Below, piece after piece: positions 51,445-63,560 of a stretch of 64,000 nucleotides of DNA. The first letter of the stretch is position 1, and each line of letters opens with the position of its first letter. The notes beneath the pieces were generated by a model that was not told where the DNA came from, made no database searches, and was given only the letters and a program-made list of their open reading frames with translations. The stretch is from Larus michahellis. Its lineage: Eukaryota > Chordata > Aves > Charadriiformes > Laridae. A program made the position numbers and the translations under genes. The DNA is taken from the NCBI RefSeq assembly GCF_964199755.1, contig NC_133896.1, positions 176,069,092 to 176,133,091 on the forward strand, given 5' to 3'.

Positions 51445-52021
51445 TATGTTCATGAGCCGGACTAGGGAAGTGATCATCCCCCTGTACTCGGCACTGGTGA
51501 GGCCCCACCTCGAGTACTGCGTTCAGTTTTGGGCCCCTCGCTACAAGAGGGACATTGAGGTGTTGGAGCGTGTCCAGAGAAGGGCTACAAAGCTGGTGAG
51601 GGGTCTGGAGGACAAACCTTATGAAGAGCGACTGAGGGAGCTGGGGTTGTTTAGCCTGGAGAAGAGGAGGCTGAGGGGAGACCTCATCACCCTCTACAAC
51701 TACCTGAAAGGAGGTTGTAGAGAGATGGGGGCTGACCTCTTCTCCCTGGTGACAAGTGATAGGACGAGAGGAAACGGGTTCAAGTTATGTCAGGGGAGGT
51801 TTAGATTGGATATTAGGAAACATTTTTTCACTGAAAGGGTTATTAAACATTGGAATAGGCTGCCCAGGGAGGTGGTGGATTCACCATCCCTGGAGGTGTT
51901 TAAAAAAAGGGTAGATGGGGCACTTAGGGACATGGTTTAGAAGTGGCTTTTGTCAGGGTAGGTTAAAGGTTGGACTCGATGATCTTAAAGGTCCCTTCCA
52001 ACCTCAACAATTCTATGATTC
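51445..52021 (+). mobile_element. CR1 retrotransposon, 3' part with open ORF2 end
   Basis: About 575 bases of the CR1 3' end. The frame 51437-51940 stays open for 167 codons and shows the CR1 ORF2 C-terminal signature: [20 protein letters not shown], then [16 protein letters not shown], then [17 protein letters not shown]. The CR1 tail follows (ttggactcgatgatc, ttccaacct, attctatgattca). It is 5'-truncated, lacking the endonuclease and most of the reverse transcriptase, so it cannot move by itself. The unbroken frame suggests it is younger than the copy at 9250. Confidence 0.96.
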
Positions 52022-55000
52022 ATCCTTTTCATTAGGTTTCTCTTGTAGGATCACATCCACTGCTGGCTGTTGGAGTTCACGTGCTTTGAAACAGAGACCG
52101 TGGCGTGCTTTCTGCTCTGCTTTCCACCTCTGCTTTAAGGATGATGTGACACAGGAGATGATTCTTTTCATTTTAGCCATTTTTCCTAGACTGAAAATAC
52201 AATGTATTTTCTGGATGGCTGGTAAGGTCTATTTTCACTATCTAATATTGCTAATTTGCAATCAGCAGCTGATGGTGGGGTTTTTTTATGCTTTAGACTT
52301 ACAATGGAGTCTAAATTATAAGTGGAAGAGCAGAAGCCTGCTCCAGTCAAGTTACTCCCTAGTGGTGGCAGCTTCAAAACCAGAAGAACCTCAACATCAC
52401 TGACACCATCTTCATTTATGATACTGAAGGCGGCAGCTCTCCTCATCCTGATCATCTGTGAGTGGGTTTGTGTGGGGGAAAGCAGAAAGCGTTTGTGCCA
52501 GCTGTTGTCATCGCATGGCCCTTCAGGGAGCAGGAGCTGCGTGCTTGATTTGACCCTGATGTATGACAAGCCTTGGTTGAGGACCCTCCTAGAGCAAAGT
52601 CTGGGTTCCAGCCCCGAGCAGCTCAGTGGTATGAAAATGAAGCAGCGTTGCACAAACCCACTGTGCAGACTTAAAAATTTTCATATTACAGAACGATCGT
52701 GTATTTTGACCCTTAACTGCAACATGCATAAAAGCAGGGAGCAGAACCAAGCACAGCCTAAAGTGACCGACAGCTCCTGTATTCGAAGCATGAGCAATGA
52801 CTCAAGGACGCATTCCCTGGAGACAGGTAAAAGAAAGTAGGAGCTTATCCTTGCGCCCGGCAGTTAGGACAGCCCCTGGTTCATACCATCAGGCAAGTGC
52901 TATTACCAGCTGGTGGTGAGTGGGATGTGAGGTGTTACCCTTTTATTTCTGCTCCAGCTCAAATGTCTGAGCTAAATGGGTGGTTTTCAGGCACAAACAA
53001 CAACAGATCATCAGGTGTACAGAAGCTGTTAGGTATCACAAATGTTTGCTTTTTAAGTGGTGGAAGTATCATCCTTAGGGATCTATTTGGGGCTTGTCTA
53101 AACTTCACAGAAGTAGCCTACTCGTCGCTTCATTGTTATTTTGGATCTAACTCTATAGGCCTAACTCAAGGCTTCTGGATTCTGCCTACAAGAGAGCACT
53201 GCACTCGCTAACTCCAGTCTAAATGCTAGTGAAACTATTCTCGGTGCAATAATTAGACAACTTCGACAACTGCACCTCTTCCAGAATTGCAGTTTGTGCT
53301 GGTGGAGCTCATTTCCACCTGGCTGGCTGTGCATTCCCTCTGAACAGTTGGCTTTTTGGTCAGAACCTTAGAACTCCCAAACAGAGAGCAGCAAAGAAAG
53401 CGAGGAGTCCTCTCCTCTCCAAATATTGTGCCTATGGAAGTAATAAACGCGGGCCTCAGAAGGAGCTCATGTATGCTAAAAGAAGGACAACTACTATATT
53501 GATAATTAGTACCTTAAAGCCTGAGGATAGAGTTCCTCTTCCTTCCAAAGTGAGACACAAACTTGTATATGCGCATGGCTGCATAGAGGAATCGTCAAAT
53601 GGCCATCAGTATGACCTACTACAGAAAATATTCGGAGATTTTTGTCTCAAATAGTTGCTTCTTCCTGCTTCTGACTGGAAGGGATGCAGTGTCCTTGACA
53701 AATAATTGTTCAGTTGTCTTCATCTTACTTTTCTTTTTTTTGTTGCCTGAAATTTACTGTCCTCTAATTTTTGACTAATATGTGATAGGAAGGAACTCTT
53801 TTTTTTCTTTAAGCGACTTCCTGTACTATCCAGAGTATTAGGGTTAGAGTAAAACATGCTAAATTAAGCAGATTGTACAGATTAAATTGGAGAAGGGAGA
53901 AAGGGCTGTTATTTAGTTACAAGGAGCCCAGGATATTATAAACTTGTACTGACAGAACCATGAAGTTACATTTTCCCACAGCCATGAAAAGTGGTTACTA
54001 CTTGCCTATAGGCATCCATTGCTTCTGATTCAGGTTCTTTAATAATAATGAAGGTTTTACCTCTGTAATCAGTCAGCTATGTCAAGTTGTTGTATAATCT
54101 AGAGTTATTACCAGTCCACAAACACCTATCTTCTCATTAGGAGCTGTGCAAGGCAGCTTTGATACGTGGGATTCAGCTACTGTTACTTGTGTATTGGAGG
54201 ATTTGGTGTTTCCAGTTCTGTGGGGCTCTTTTACATCCCCCAGCTGTAAAGGGAAAAGAATGACTTTGGTGTCTAGGCTCCCTGGGTCCGGTATGAAGAT
54301 GATGTAGTACTGTACAGTGAAGGAACAGCACTGTCAGGCTGAGCAGAGAACCTCTTTTACCAACTAGGGGAGAGCATGACCCATCCCACCATGGCATCTG
54401 CTTCAGGCTCTGAAAAGTCCCTCTAGCTGCATCACTGATACAAGCTTTGTAGCAAATGCTAGAGAAGAAGCTTTGGGGGCTTCTATTGGCTTGGTTCCAT
54501 GATCCTATTTTCCCCTGCGGAGCTTGGGACACTGGTTTTGAGGTTGAGGCTTTTTCCTGAGGGGATAAATGCAGATTTGTGGTTCAAAGTTACAAAAACA
54601 CATCTCAACAAGAACACACCTTCTCTAGAGAGGCTTGTTCCTCCCTTTTATCTCCCCTAGTACCTCCTGGATTACCTTCTTGGTGGGTAACCTAAAGAAT
54701 ATGAAACTCTGCTGGTTAAAGCACAGGCTTCTGACTTTGGCTGCAGAGAGTCTTTCAAGCTGAGGTAGAAGATGAAGTTTCATGTAACAGTAGAACTAAT
54801 TAGCACCTTTCCCCTGCAGAACAGAGGTGCTTTCATCATCTCATTCCCATTACACAATAACACAATTCAACTAATTAATTTTAGTGACTTTTGTAACACA
54901 AGGTCAATTTTCTGCCATTCTTATGATTTGAATCAAATCACTGTGTACTTGCACCGTGTACTCCCCTCTTTGGCTGGAGCAGGCTATTAATTCAGCTCAA

Positions 55001-56262
55001 GCCAACTGAAACAGCAGAGTTGGGTGCCCCTGTTTGTAACTACTGAGCCATGAAGCAGTAATAACCTCTGCAGGAACGCCACTCGTTCTGCAACTGGTTT
55101 AAAACCCAAATTGAGCAGTGTACACTTGGAGATGATTATGCTGCTGCAGAGATTTTTTTTTTTTTTTTTTGTGTATAGGCACCTCACTGCTCTCCAGAAA
55201 GCCAGCGTTCCTTTGGCATTGGTCAGTTGGGTTTAAAGGGAACCAGTTGCCAGGTTGCTCTGGTCCTGTTTGTGGCTATGCTTAAAGGACACTACAGCTG
55301 ACACGGCACCATGGCTGCAATCACTTTTTACAGGCAAGTCTGTGACAAGCACTGAATCTTAACTTTGACATCCTACAAACTGTCACTGCTTCTTTCATAT
55401 TAAGGATTCCATGCTTGTTAAAGAAATGTAAAATGAATTTAAACATGACTTCCATGAAACTGACCTTGAAGCCTTGAGTAGACTTTTAGACAGGAGACTG
55501 CCAGAACACTGCAGTTATGCATCAAAGTTGATGTGAAAAACAGGCTGTTTATCTTGTATCTGTGCTAGAAAACTCACGCACAAATCTTAGGAAGAGCCAT
55601 CTGTATTGTGAAGGAAGCAAAGTGGTGACAAAATACCACCCATGCCATCTTCTAATAGATACACAGCCCCCTTTCCACCCTGCTGCGCACTAACTTCGTT
55701 AACCAGAGAAGAGTTCATAGGTCCCAGTTGTACAAACCAAAGAAATACAGAAACAGCGATCTAAGGCACATGTTGGAAGAATTAGGCACATCTAGGCAGC
55801 ACTCAGGTTTGTTAGCTCCAACACATGGATAGCCAAGTTGGTCAGGACAGAAGGTTCTTGTAATGCTTATGTCCCATCTCTGTTGGTGGCCAGGTTCTAT
55901 CTGTCACCACATGGCCATATATGTGGAGAGGGCCTAAGACCGGAGTAGGCAGGCTGCTTCCCATTCACCCTCTGGCACTGCAGAGTTTAGCCAAGAGGGG
56001 CCACATCAGCCTACCTTCAGGCAGCAGGTGTCCATGGTTACACAGAAGGTGACCAAGTCAGAGATGCTGAAGCATTCATGAATGTATCGTGCAGGTAATA
56101 ACAAAAAAAGGCATAGTCTTTCATGTGGTGTAGCAAAGCCTTCCCAACACAATTTTTACAGTTAGCAATGAAACATACAACACTTTAATGCCATCATGGT
56201 AGCGCTCCAAAATCCTTAAGGATGTTCTGGCATAAGGGCAAGTTTGGGTCTTCAGTAAGCAA
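52022..56262. other. Intergenic DNA between FBXL3 and CLN5, second part
   Basis: Includes the unknown CLN5 3' UTR on the minus strand; an ATTAAA on that strand lies at plus 56184-56189, 74 bases past the stop, and another at 54038-54043. Overlapping sense (52322-52840, 172 codons) and antisense (52186-52653, 155 codons) frames are open but have no recognisable domain. Confidence 0.5.
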
Positions 56263-56774
56263 TTACACACCAAAGGATGCTTTGCTTCCAATAGGTAAAG
56301 GGACCTCTTCATAAATTATTTTGAGATAAGGGTACTTCATAGGCAAAAACCAGTATTCCAAGTTGTAGAAGAGGTAAAACTGACCATTCAAGATGACACG
56401 ATCAATTATTTTTAAAAGATCCAGGAAAAACTCTCCAACTGTCCGATGAGGTTTGAAGGGATAGTAGAAGTCTCTTATAGCTGCTGACAATGTCTTGTTT
56501 CCTAGTGGTCCAAAAATAGATGTTTCATTTCCCAAATAAATTGGTTCTCCACTGAATAAAATTATGCTCGTATAGTTTGTTTGTATCTTCTTAAATACAG
56601 CTCCTAAGTCAGCCAGCTTCTGGTACGTTCTCAGTATAAATTTAGAGCATTCGTAAGAGTCAAACCACACTATTGATTGTTTGTCGGGACTTGCTTGAAC
56701 TGTCCAGGTCTCGTAGTAAATGCCAGTCTCATTGTCATATTTTACCCATTTTGCCATTTCATTAAACATAGTTC
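56263..56774 (-). CDS. CLN5: CLN5 exon 4, catalytic Cys and stop
   Basis: Residues 171-340, [20 protein letters not shown] to [12 protein letters not shown] and stop. Contains Cys213 and sequons at N185, N237, N253 and N263. The acceptor is ttacag on the minus strand. The last sequon of the human protein (N401) is absent. Confidence 0.97.
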
Positions 56775-59700
56775 CTGTAAGAGATAAAAATAAGCATTAC
56801 AGAGACAAGGTAACAAATGTATGACTCAAAATATTTTTCATCAATTTCAAGGTTTGCCTCCCTTCCCTGCAAAAGTTTACCTGCAACATTACCTAGCCCT
56901 ACAAAGACATAATGCTTAGGTTAGAGGGAAAAGTGATACCCCACTGAATAAACTATATTTACATGTAAGTTATTTAAACTGTAATTCCTTCTTCTGCCCC
57001 ATTTCCTGCTACTATGCCAGAAGATCCAAAAGTCAGGGAACCATGACGCTTCTCATTTTGTTTTATCCATGTAGGCAAACAGGGCAGATGATAGTACAAC
57101 CTACAAGAGATGCTGACAAAGTGCTCACCAGCACAGCAGGTGTTTCTGCACTTCCTCAAGTTTTAACTAAATTCATCAATTCAGGGCAGAAGTTTTCATA
57201 TCTCCCCTGTAAGAAACCTTAGACTGAGACACCCTGCTGTTCTAGCAGCTCCTCAGTCAGCAAAGTTGAACTAAGCCAAATGATATGAGCAGGATGTGAA
57301 GACCAGTAAACTTAAAGACCTTGTGGACTATTTTTTTTATTTAGAATACGTGCTTGGAAGTGTTTTGGTGATTTCACAGCTGGAATGAGGAAGACATCTC
57401 TAACACAGCTCATCCCGCCAGCAGCTCCATCCTTGTGATTCAACTGCCTCCCCAAAATAAGAGCTGAAAGACAGGACTTATCTTCCTTTTGTTTTTCCCG
57501 TAGTCCTAGCCTAGCCCTTCCCGCTCTCTCTTTCCACAGGGCACAGGGTACAACCATCTAAGACTCAAACCCGTCTACCACCTCGCATTCATAGCATGGC
57601 CAAATTTTGTGGATTCTTCTTGTACCATACATCAGAAGACGCAGTCAGATGACAGCTTGCAATCATGACAGCATTCCAAGCCATGACCTCTCTTTAGCTG
57701 CAAGCGTCACTGCTGTGGGTACAGTAACTGGGCTTGGTAGCTGCTGAAAAATAGGCGCGACTGTTGCAAGCAGTTACCTCGCAGTTCAGGGGTGGCAGAC
57801 ACCAGACAGACCTGTGTCACTAACACTGCCCTGCACACAACAGCCAGCCTCTCACATTAAGTCTGAATTCACTGCAATGTTGCATTCGTCAAGACCAACG
57901 AAGAGCACTGCGTGCCACACATCTCCCTCCAAAACAAGCCGCAAAGGTCAGATTGCTGGGTCTACCCTTCATCAGAGAGTAAATACATCTTGCACTTACC
58001 CTACGGTAAGGCATGTGTGCAAGCTACTACCTCAGAGTAACTAAAGCTCTGCACATTCACCCCCTTATAACCATTCTTCGTTCCACACTTAAGGGCTTTT
58101 GGGCTTCACAGTAAACATTAACAATCATTCTGTTCAGTGAAAGTGTCGGATACTTTCTTTTTTAATTGCCCATGACTTGGTTTAATAAAACAGCAAGTCA
58201 TTTAAATCTGTATCAAGAACTGTACTTGCTATACACTGTAGATGGGCTTGAAGCTCCCCTTTATTTTCTCAAATTCCTACCAGATTAGCTTCCTAGTGTA
58301 TTCTGCAAGGCATGTTATTGAAAAGGATTTGTCTCTCCTAACAAGACCGAGATGGACTTAATCTGAAGTTCTGGCCTTAACATCTTAAATTAAACCAAAA
58401 TATTACAGGTTAATGCATGGCTCTATGATAATTTGTTGGAAGATGCCTACACAGTCAAAAATCAGACTCTGGATATTCCTGCCCTATTGCCACAAAAGAA
58501 ACACACTGCTAAGTAACATTAACCCGGACGATGGGCTTTAGAAGAAAATGAAAATGGTTCAGTGTTGCCTCTGACACGGCTGACAAACAGCTCCGTAGGA
58601 TCTCGCAAGGGCAAAGAGGATCCAGCTGTGTCATGCATTAAAGCCCTCTCCCACAAAATGGGATGCCTTTTGCCTGCTCTCTGAAAGAATTCAGCTCATG
58701 ATGCTGTTCATCTGTGCTTGCATCCGTTCACCCTCTTCCACAGTAACTTTCAGATTCCTAGTGAAATTCAGACAATTCAAAACTCCCAGAGATACCAGCT
58801 TCCTAAAAGGTTCCCTGGGAACAGGAAGCGAGAGAGACACAAAGAACCATAACAATGCCTCCACATCCATCCAGTGTAACCTCACCCTTAGGCATCAAAT
58901 AATCCACACGGGCAGGAAGCATTACAAGTTCCACAACTGTATGAAAATATTTAACTCGGTATTCATACAGAAGAATACAACCATATCAGGCATCAAAGAC
59001 TTCAGTCACGAGCTACAAACTCACAGGAAAGCAGCCCCACTCACTTCATTGCTTGAAGAACAGCCTAGAATTTCTTAGCAGCACTGAACAGATTATCTAG
59101 AGACTGAGTCCAGCAAAGCTGCTAAAGGTGAAAGCGGGCAAATGTAAAGCACCACATCACACTGGCTGTAACTGACTCTGCACTGTGCCGTGTACGCTAT
59201 GCTAACTTGGGAAAGAAAGTAGATTTGGTCACACAAAATGCAACTCTCCAAGTCCTCAAAGGACTCTGTTTGTAAGTCATTCGCTGTATTACTACAGCAA
59301 TCGATCAACCAGATTTATTTAAATGACCTTTTTATTTTAGAATTTCAGTGTTCAGTATATACCAGGAAGCTATTCCAGTGATCATCCACATATTTAGAAG
59401 TGCAAATCCTGGTTTTGTTCTATGACATATGACAGAAACCTATTACTGGGGACATTTGCACAGTTTTTATGACACATAATGGGGGAGATGGAAATAGAGA
59501 TTAATATTTTTTTATATTTTTGAGACTATTTCTAAATATACCTTATTTGTTTGCTCAGTAACGTACACATATTCACCAGTTTTTCTATCTCAGCAGTCAT
59601 CTGCCACTTCACAATAGAAGGCTTTTCTTTGGTGAAGCCATGTGAAAATAGTTCATAATGGTTCTGTATAAGCTGTTTTGCTATTTTTACACTCAAGAGA

Positions 59701-62700
59701 CTCAAGTGTTTTTGCACAGCAACACCAAATGACTCTCCTTTAACAGCTCTTCAGTGTGCATTGTTCAAAAGGCAGCAGCCTCATACCACTTTCTGGATTA
59801 AAGAAAGTGCGGACATAGTATTTCGTTTTTAGATTAGCATCAGTGACTAACATTGCAAATAACCTACAAAACATAAATTAAAAGATACTGCTTTACCAAG
59901 AAGACAAGGCTGACTCTGTATTTTATGATATTAGCACCATCCAAAGCATCTGAAATCTACCTGATATCGTGGTCACAAGAACTAAAGTTCCATTTTCCTT
60001 CCAGTGTGCATCATCTATTCCTTCATAAAAGCAGGCAGCTCCCTGGTTACACCAGAATGGCGCTTCCATGCCAGGCCGGAGATGTGGAAATGTGCAGTTC
60101 CCAAGCTGGAAGAGCTCATACCACTCCATTGTGTAGTTTTTGCCTGTGAGAGAGCTCTTGAAACCCACAGCATCATGCATAATTTTCTGGAAAAGAAAAA
60201 AAAAAAAGCCCCAAAAGCCAAAATTTTAACATAAAACTGACTTCAGCTTGACCTGTATGTAAGATAAGATGCTTCGGAGCTGTTGTGTAACTGGGTGAGA
60301 AGAGGGGAAGCGGTTCCTATAACATCTTGGGTTCAGTAGCACTGATGTATAACATACTAGATGGTACCACACATGTACTTTTATCACAGAGTCACACTGT
60401 CTCAGCTCTTGTCCATTGTAAATCCATCCATTGTAAATTCTGTTATTTGGAGGCAGAGAGTCAGTGGGAGCTCATCATCAAAACTCAAGCTTACTGTTGA
60501 ATCCTTAGCCTCGCAGGGTTATTGAAGAAATAAAGAGCAGAAATGAGTTACCAAAACCAGGTCTTAGTTATGAAAGCCACAAAAGGAATGAGATAAATAT
60601 TTATTTTAAAAGCTGTAAATACACAAATTGGACCTTCGTTTAACAACTGAGATAGATAACAATATTTGAAGCTATTTCCATTTTTGACACTGTGTGCTTG
60701 GTTTTGATGTTGCTATCTCACGTTCACTAGTATTTCTTTATTCATTAGGGATCGTGCTTTGAAGCTTAATTACATATAGCTACAAATATTACTAAAGTTG
60801 AGATTCTTTCATATTTGCATGACTCCATGAACGGAGACTTTAGCTCAATACTGATGATAACATTCAAGGAAGATCCTTAAAAGCAGCCAGCTCCCCATCA
60901 TCCACCGTTCTGACCAGCTAGCTGTCCACTCCTGACAGATATCCACGTTCATGCAAATATTTAAGTTTTTAACAACATAAAAGTTAATACACTAAGTGAC
61001 TGTTTCATCTGACTTATGGGGACAAATAAAGGTATTTTCTTGATGCAATGCTAGCGCAGAAAAAAAGACACCCAAAACATAATGATGTGTGTATATAAAA
61101 CACTCCCAATATGTAGCTCCAGGGGGAATACATTCAAACACACTGACAGTACTGGTCATGCTCTTTTCCTTAGCTGAGCTAAATTCTGTAACTTCTGTTT
61201 GAAACATACTGGTCTTTGGATATCTTTCCTATGGATAGCCTAGCTTGTGCGTTCCAATACTCTTCCATACAAGCATATCCCAGCCTTACAGCTCCCATTC
61301 TTGACACCTGGTGTTGAATTGAGCAGAATTTGCCACTATAACTTTGTTAAACAAAAACACCACCTTACCAAATGTCCTAGTAGGTCCCCGTACTTGAATT
61401 CCCATACTGGAGCCTGTAGTCGATACACTTCAATTACATCCTCTTCTTTCATAACTGGGATGGCAGAGCCAGTGGGACAGAAGGTGTAGCGAGCTTGGCA
61501 GTAAGGATCAGTTTTTGGACGGTAATCAAAGCGCCTGCGTTGAGAAAGAGAAGCACAAAGAATGATAAGCACAGCTTCATGGCTGCAGTAACTGTCTCAT
61601 GGCTTCCTAAGGGCCTGAGTGGGAAACCTCAAGTGTGCAGCCACCCCCAGAGACAGATTCTTTGATCCAGATCCTGCAATACGTGGAGTGCACAAGTTCA
61701 TAAGGCCATGGAGGTGCACATCGGCAGAAACAGGACTTAACTTAGATAAAGAGGCCTAAGAACCTACAATCACTGTCTCCATTCATCATTCCTATTAAAT
61801 CTCAAAAACTGAAGACCAAGTCTGCTTACATATCGCCCTATATACAAACAGCAAAAAACCTTTCAGACAAGTCTTTCTTTCCCACTTTCTTTCAAATTCA
61901 CTCACTGCATTTCACCTAAAACAAGGTTCCTATATTCCTGTTACCAAAACAGACTGGCATACACAGCTTGCCCAGAGCACAGCCTGGGAGTCTAACACAC
62001 TCAGGGCTACTGAATGGGACAAATACCACAGCCGTGAGACGACTCTGGGGACACAGAACTTCGTACGCCATAGTAAGGCCGTACACTGCTGAGACACCAT
62101 CGTTTTTTTCCCTGTAGACTACTTCTCCAAGCTTGTTGCGTACTTCACCATGTCTGCTTTTATTTTGTTTGGTTCAGGAGAGGAGAAAGGAAAAAAAAAA
62201 AAAGAGGAGTATGACTGGAAAAAGAACATACAGCAAACACTTATGCCAGCCACACACTTAAGATCTGTTTCTAAATTGCACATCTTCAATTTTTAATTTC
62301 CCCTCCCACTGTGCACTGCAAGAAGGTAACAGGCATGTTAAAAAACATCAAAATACATTTCTGAGTGTCTCACACTGACAGGCTTTTCTTCCTGATTTTG
62401 ACTACCCTGAGACCCACCCTTGCAACTACTGAACTTGCTGGAAAACCCCATGGACGACTCGTGACTGCAAGATCGGCTCCTTCAGGCATCACCTGATAGA
62501 AATTGAACGGCTAGGAATTACACAAGGGGCTTTCAAAACTTCAGGCACGCATTAGACAGAGAGCAGTTAAACTATAACACCTCCCTTTACAAACAGCAAG
62601 CCCACACAAAATACACACGCCAGCATAGCCGTTCGCCTGAAGAGGCTCATTTCTCTCCTGAAGAGGCTCGTTTCCTCAACATAACCAAAGCTACTTGCTT

Positions 62701-63425
62701 CAGCAGAATGCGGTAACAGGCACCCCTCTGCCTTCCCCAAACAGCACCGGGCCTCCTTCTGCAGCTAAGGCAGCAAACGGAATTTTATGCCCTTTCAACG
62801 AAAAGTCTGAAGTAAACTTCAATCTAAAAAATAAGGTAAGTTGTAACCTGACTTCCTCATCGCAACTTTTTTTTCCTTTTTTTTTTTTTGCTAGAACAGG
62901 AATTAAAAGGAACATCTTCAGAGCATGGGCGGTTATTCCCGGGGGCAGCAATCCCTCCCACTGCTGACAGAGAGAGCGCAGCTCTAGGCCAGGGACGGCG
63001 CACTCGTTCCCTTGTGGGCTTAAATACACCGAATACAGCATAAATGTCAAATAACTCCCTTGATTAAAAAGAGGAAGCCATTCATGACCTTTTTAGTCTA
63101 AAAAAAATGACACAAACATACAAAACAAACAGAAAGCTGACGAACCCTGAAGGAGGAGGAGGAGGAGGAGGAGGAGGAGGTGGTGGTGGTGGTGGTGGTG
63201 GTGGAGGTCTCTCAGGCGCAGGCCGCCGGAGCCAAGCAGCCCCGAGGACGCTCCTCTCCCCCGGCTCCGTCCCGCCGGGACCCCCCCCCACTCCCGCCTC
63301 ACTCACCTGTAAGGCACCGGCCACCGCCGCTGCGGCGAACGGAGCCCCCCGGAGAAACGTGGCCCCCAAACCACCGCCGCCGCCGCCAGCAGCAGGAGCA
63401 GCCCGTAGTGGCGGGCGGCACCCAT
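56263..63425 (-). CDS. CLN5: CLN5, lysosomal BMP synthase / ceroid-lipofuscinosis protein, complete, spliced
   Basis: Four exons on the minus strand join to 340 codons. The chosen ATG at 63425-63423 sits in a strong context (GTCGCCATGG) and is followed by a signal peptide ([13 protein letters not shown], residues 9-21). Residue offsets to the recalled 407-residue human form are a constant 67, so His99 (KIMHDAVG) and Cys213 (SYECSKF) match the human catalytic pair His166/Cys280. Seven sequons are present: N112, N125, N160, N185, N237, N253 and N263. Family knowledge: a soluble glycoprotein of the lysosome lumen with a papain/NlpC-P60-like fold, reported to make bis(monoacylglycero)phosphate and to have thioesterase activity; loss causes Batten disease. 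It lies tail to tail with FBXL3. Confidence 0.97.
56775..59960 (-). other. CLN5 intron 3
   Basis: About 3.2 kb, no other feature recognised; the 126-codon + frame at 58698-59078 has no known domain. Confidence 0.75.
59961..60186 (-). CDS. CLN5: CLN5 exon 3, catalytic His
   Basis: Residues 96-170 and one base of Gly171. Starts [19 protein letters not shown] with His99 and carries three sequons (NYT, NCT, NGT). Acceptor ttccag, donor gtagat. Confidence 0.97.
60187..61368 (-). other. CLN5 intron 2
   Basis: AT-rich intron, no other feature recognised. Confidence 0.75.
61369..61534 (-). CDS. CLN5: CLN5 exon 2
   Basis: Residues 41-95, [20 protein letters not shown] to KYGDLLGHL, with acceptor aacgcag and donor gtaagg on the minus strand. 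Confidence 0.96.
62636..62677. repeat. 21-base tandem duplication
   Basis: Two adjacent units beginning CCTGAAGAGGCTC differ at only a few positions near their ends. Confidence 0.8.
63151..63206. repeat. Compound trinucleotide microsatellite (GGA)n(GGT)n
   Basis: About nine GGA units run directly into about eight GGT units on the + strand, about 100 bases inside CLN5 intron 1. In the CLN5 transcript this reads as a C-rich (ACC)n(TCC)n stretch. The poly-Gly, poly-Pro and poly-His frames here are artefacts of the repeat. Confidence 0.95.
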
Positions 63426-63560
63426 GGCGACGGGGCTGCGAGCCGGGCCTGGGTGCTGCGGGCGGGCGGGCGGGCGGGGAAAGTGGCGGGGCTGAGGGAG
63501 GCCGGGCCGAAAGGAGGCCGCGCCCGCCCACAGGGCCCCGGCCGGCCGGAGAGGGGTGAG
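63207..63560 (-). promoter_or_regulatory. CpG-island promoter of CLN5
   Basis: High G+C and many CpG dinucleotides around CLN5 exon 1. A run of GGGC units at 63460-63479 gives GC-box (Sp1-type) sites about 35 bases upstream of the ATG. No TATA box is seen. The transcription start is not determined. Confidence 0.7.
63307..63425 (-). CDS. CLN5: CLN5 exon 1 (coding part)
   Basis: Encodes residues 1-39 and two bases of Arg40: MGAARHYG, the hydrophobic signal peptide, and RRWPVPYR. The donor is ACAG|gtgagt (plus 63306-63301). The frame is open upstream of the ATG to plus 63629. Confidence 0.93.

Larger units (their letters stand above)
61535..63306 (-). other. CLN5 intron 1
   Basis: Contains a 21-base tandem duplication at 62636-62677 and a compound trinucleotide repeat at 63151-63206 close to the exon 1 donor. 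Confidence 0.8.
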
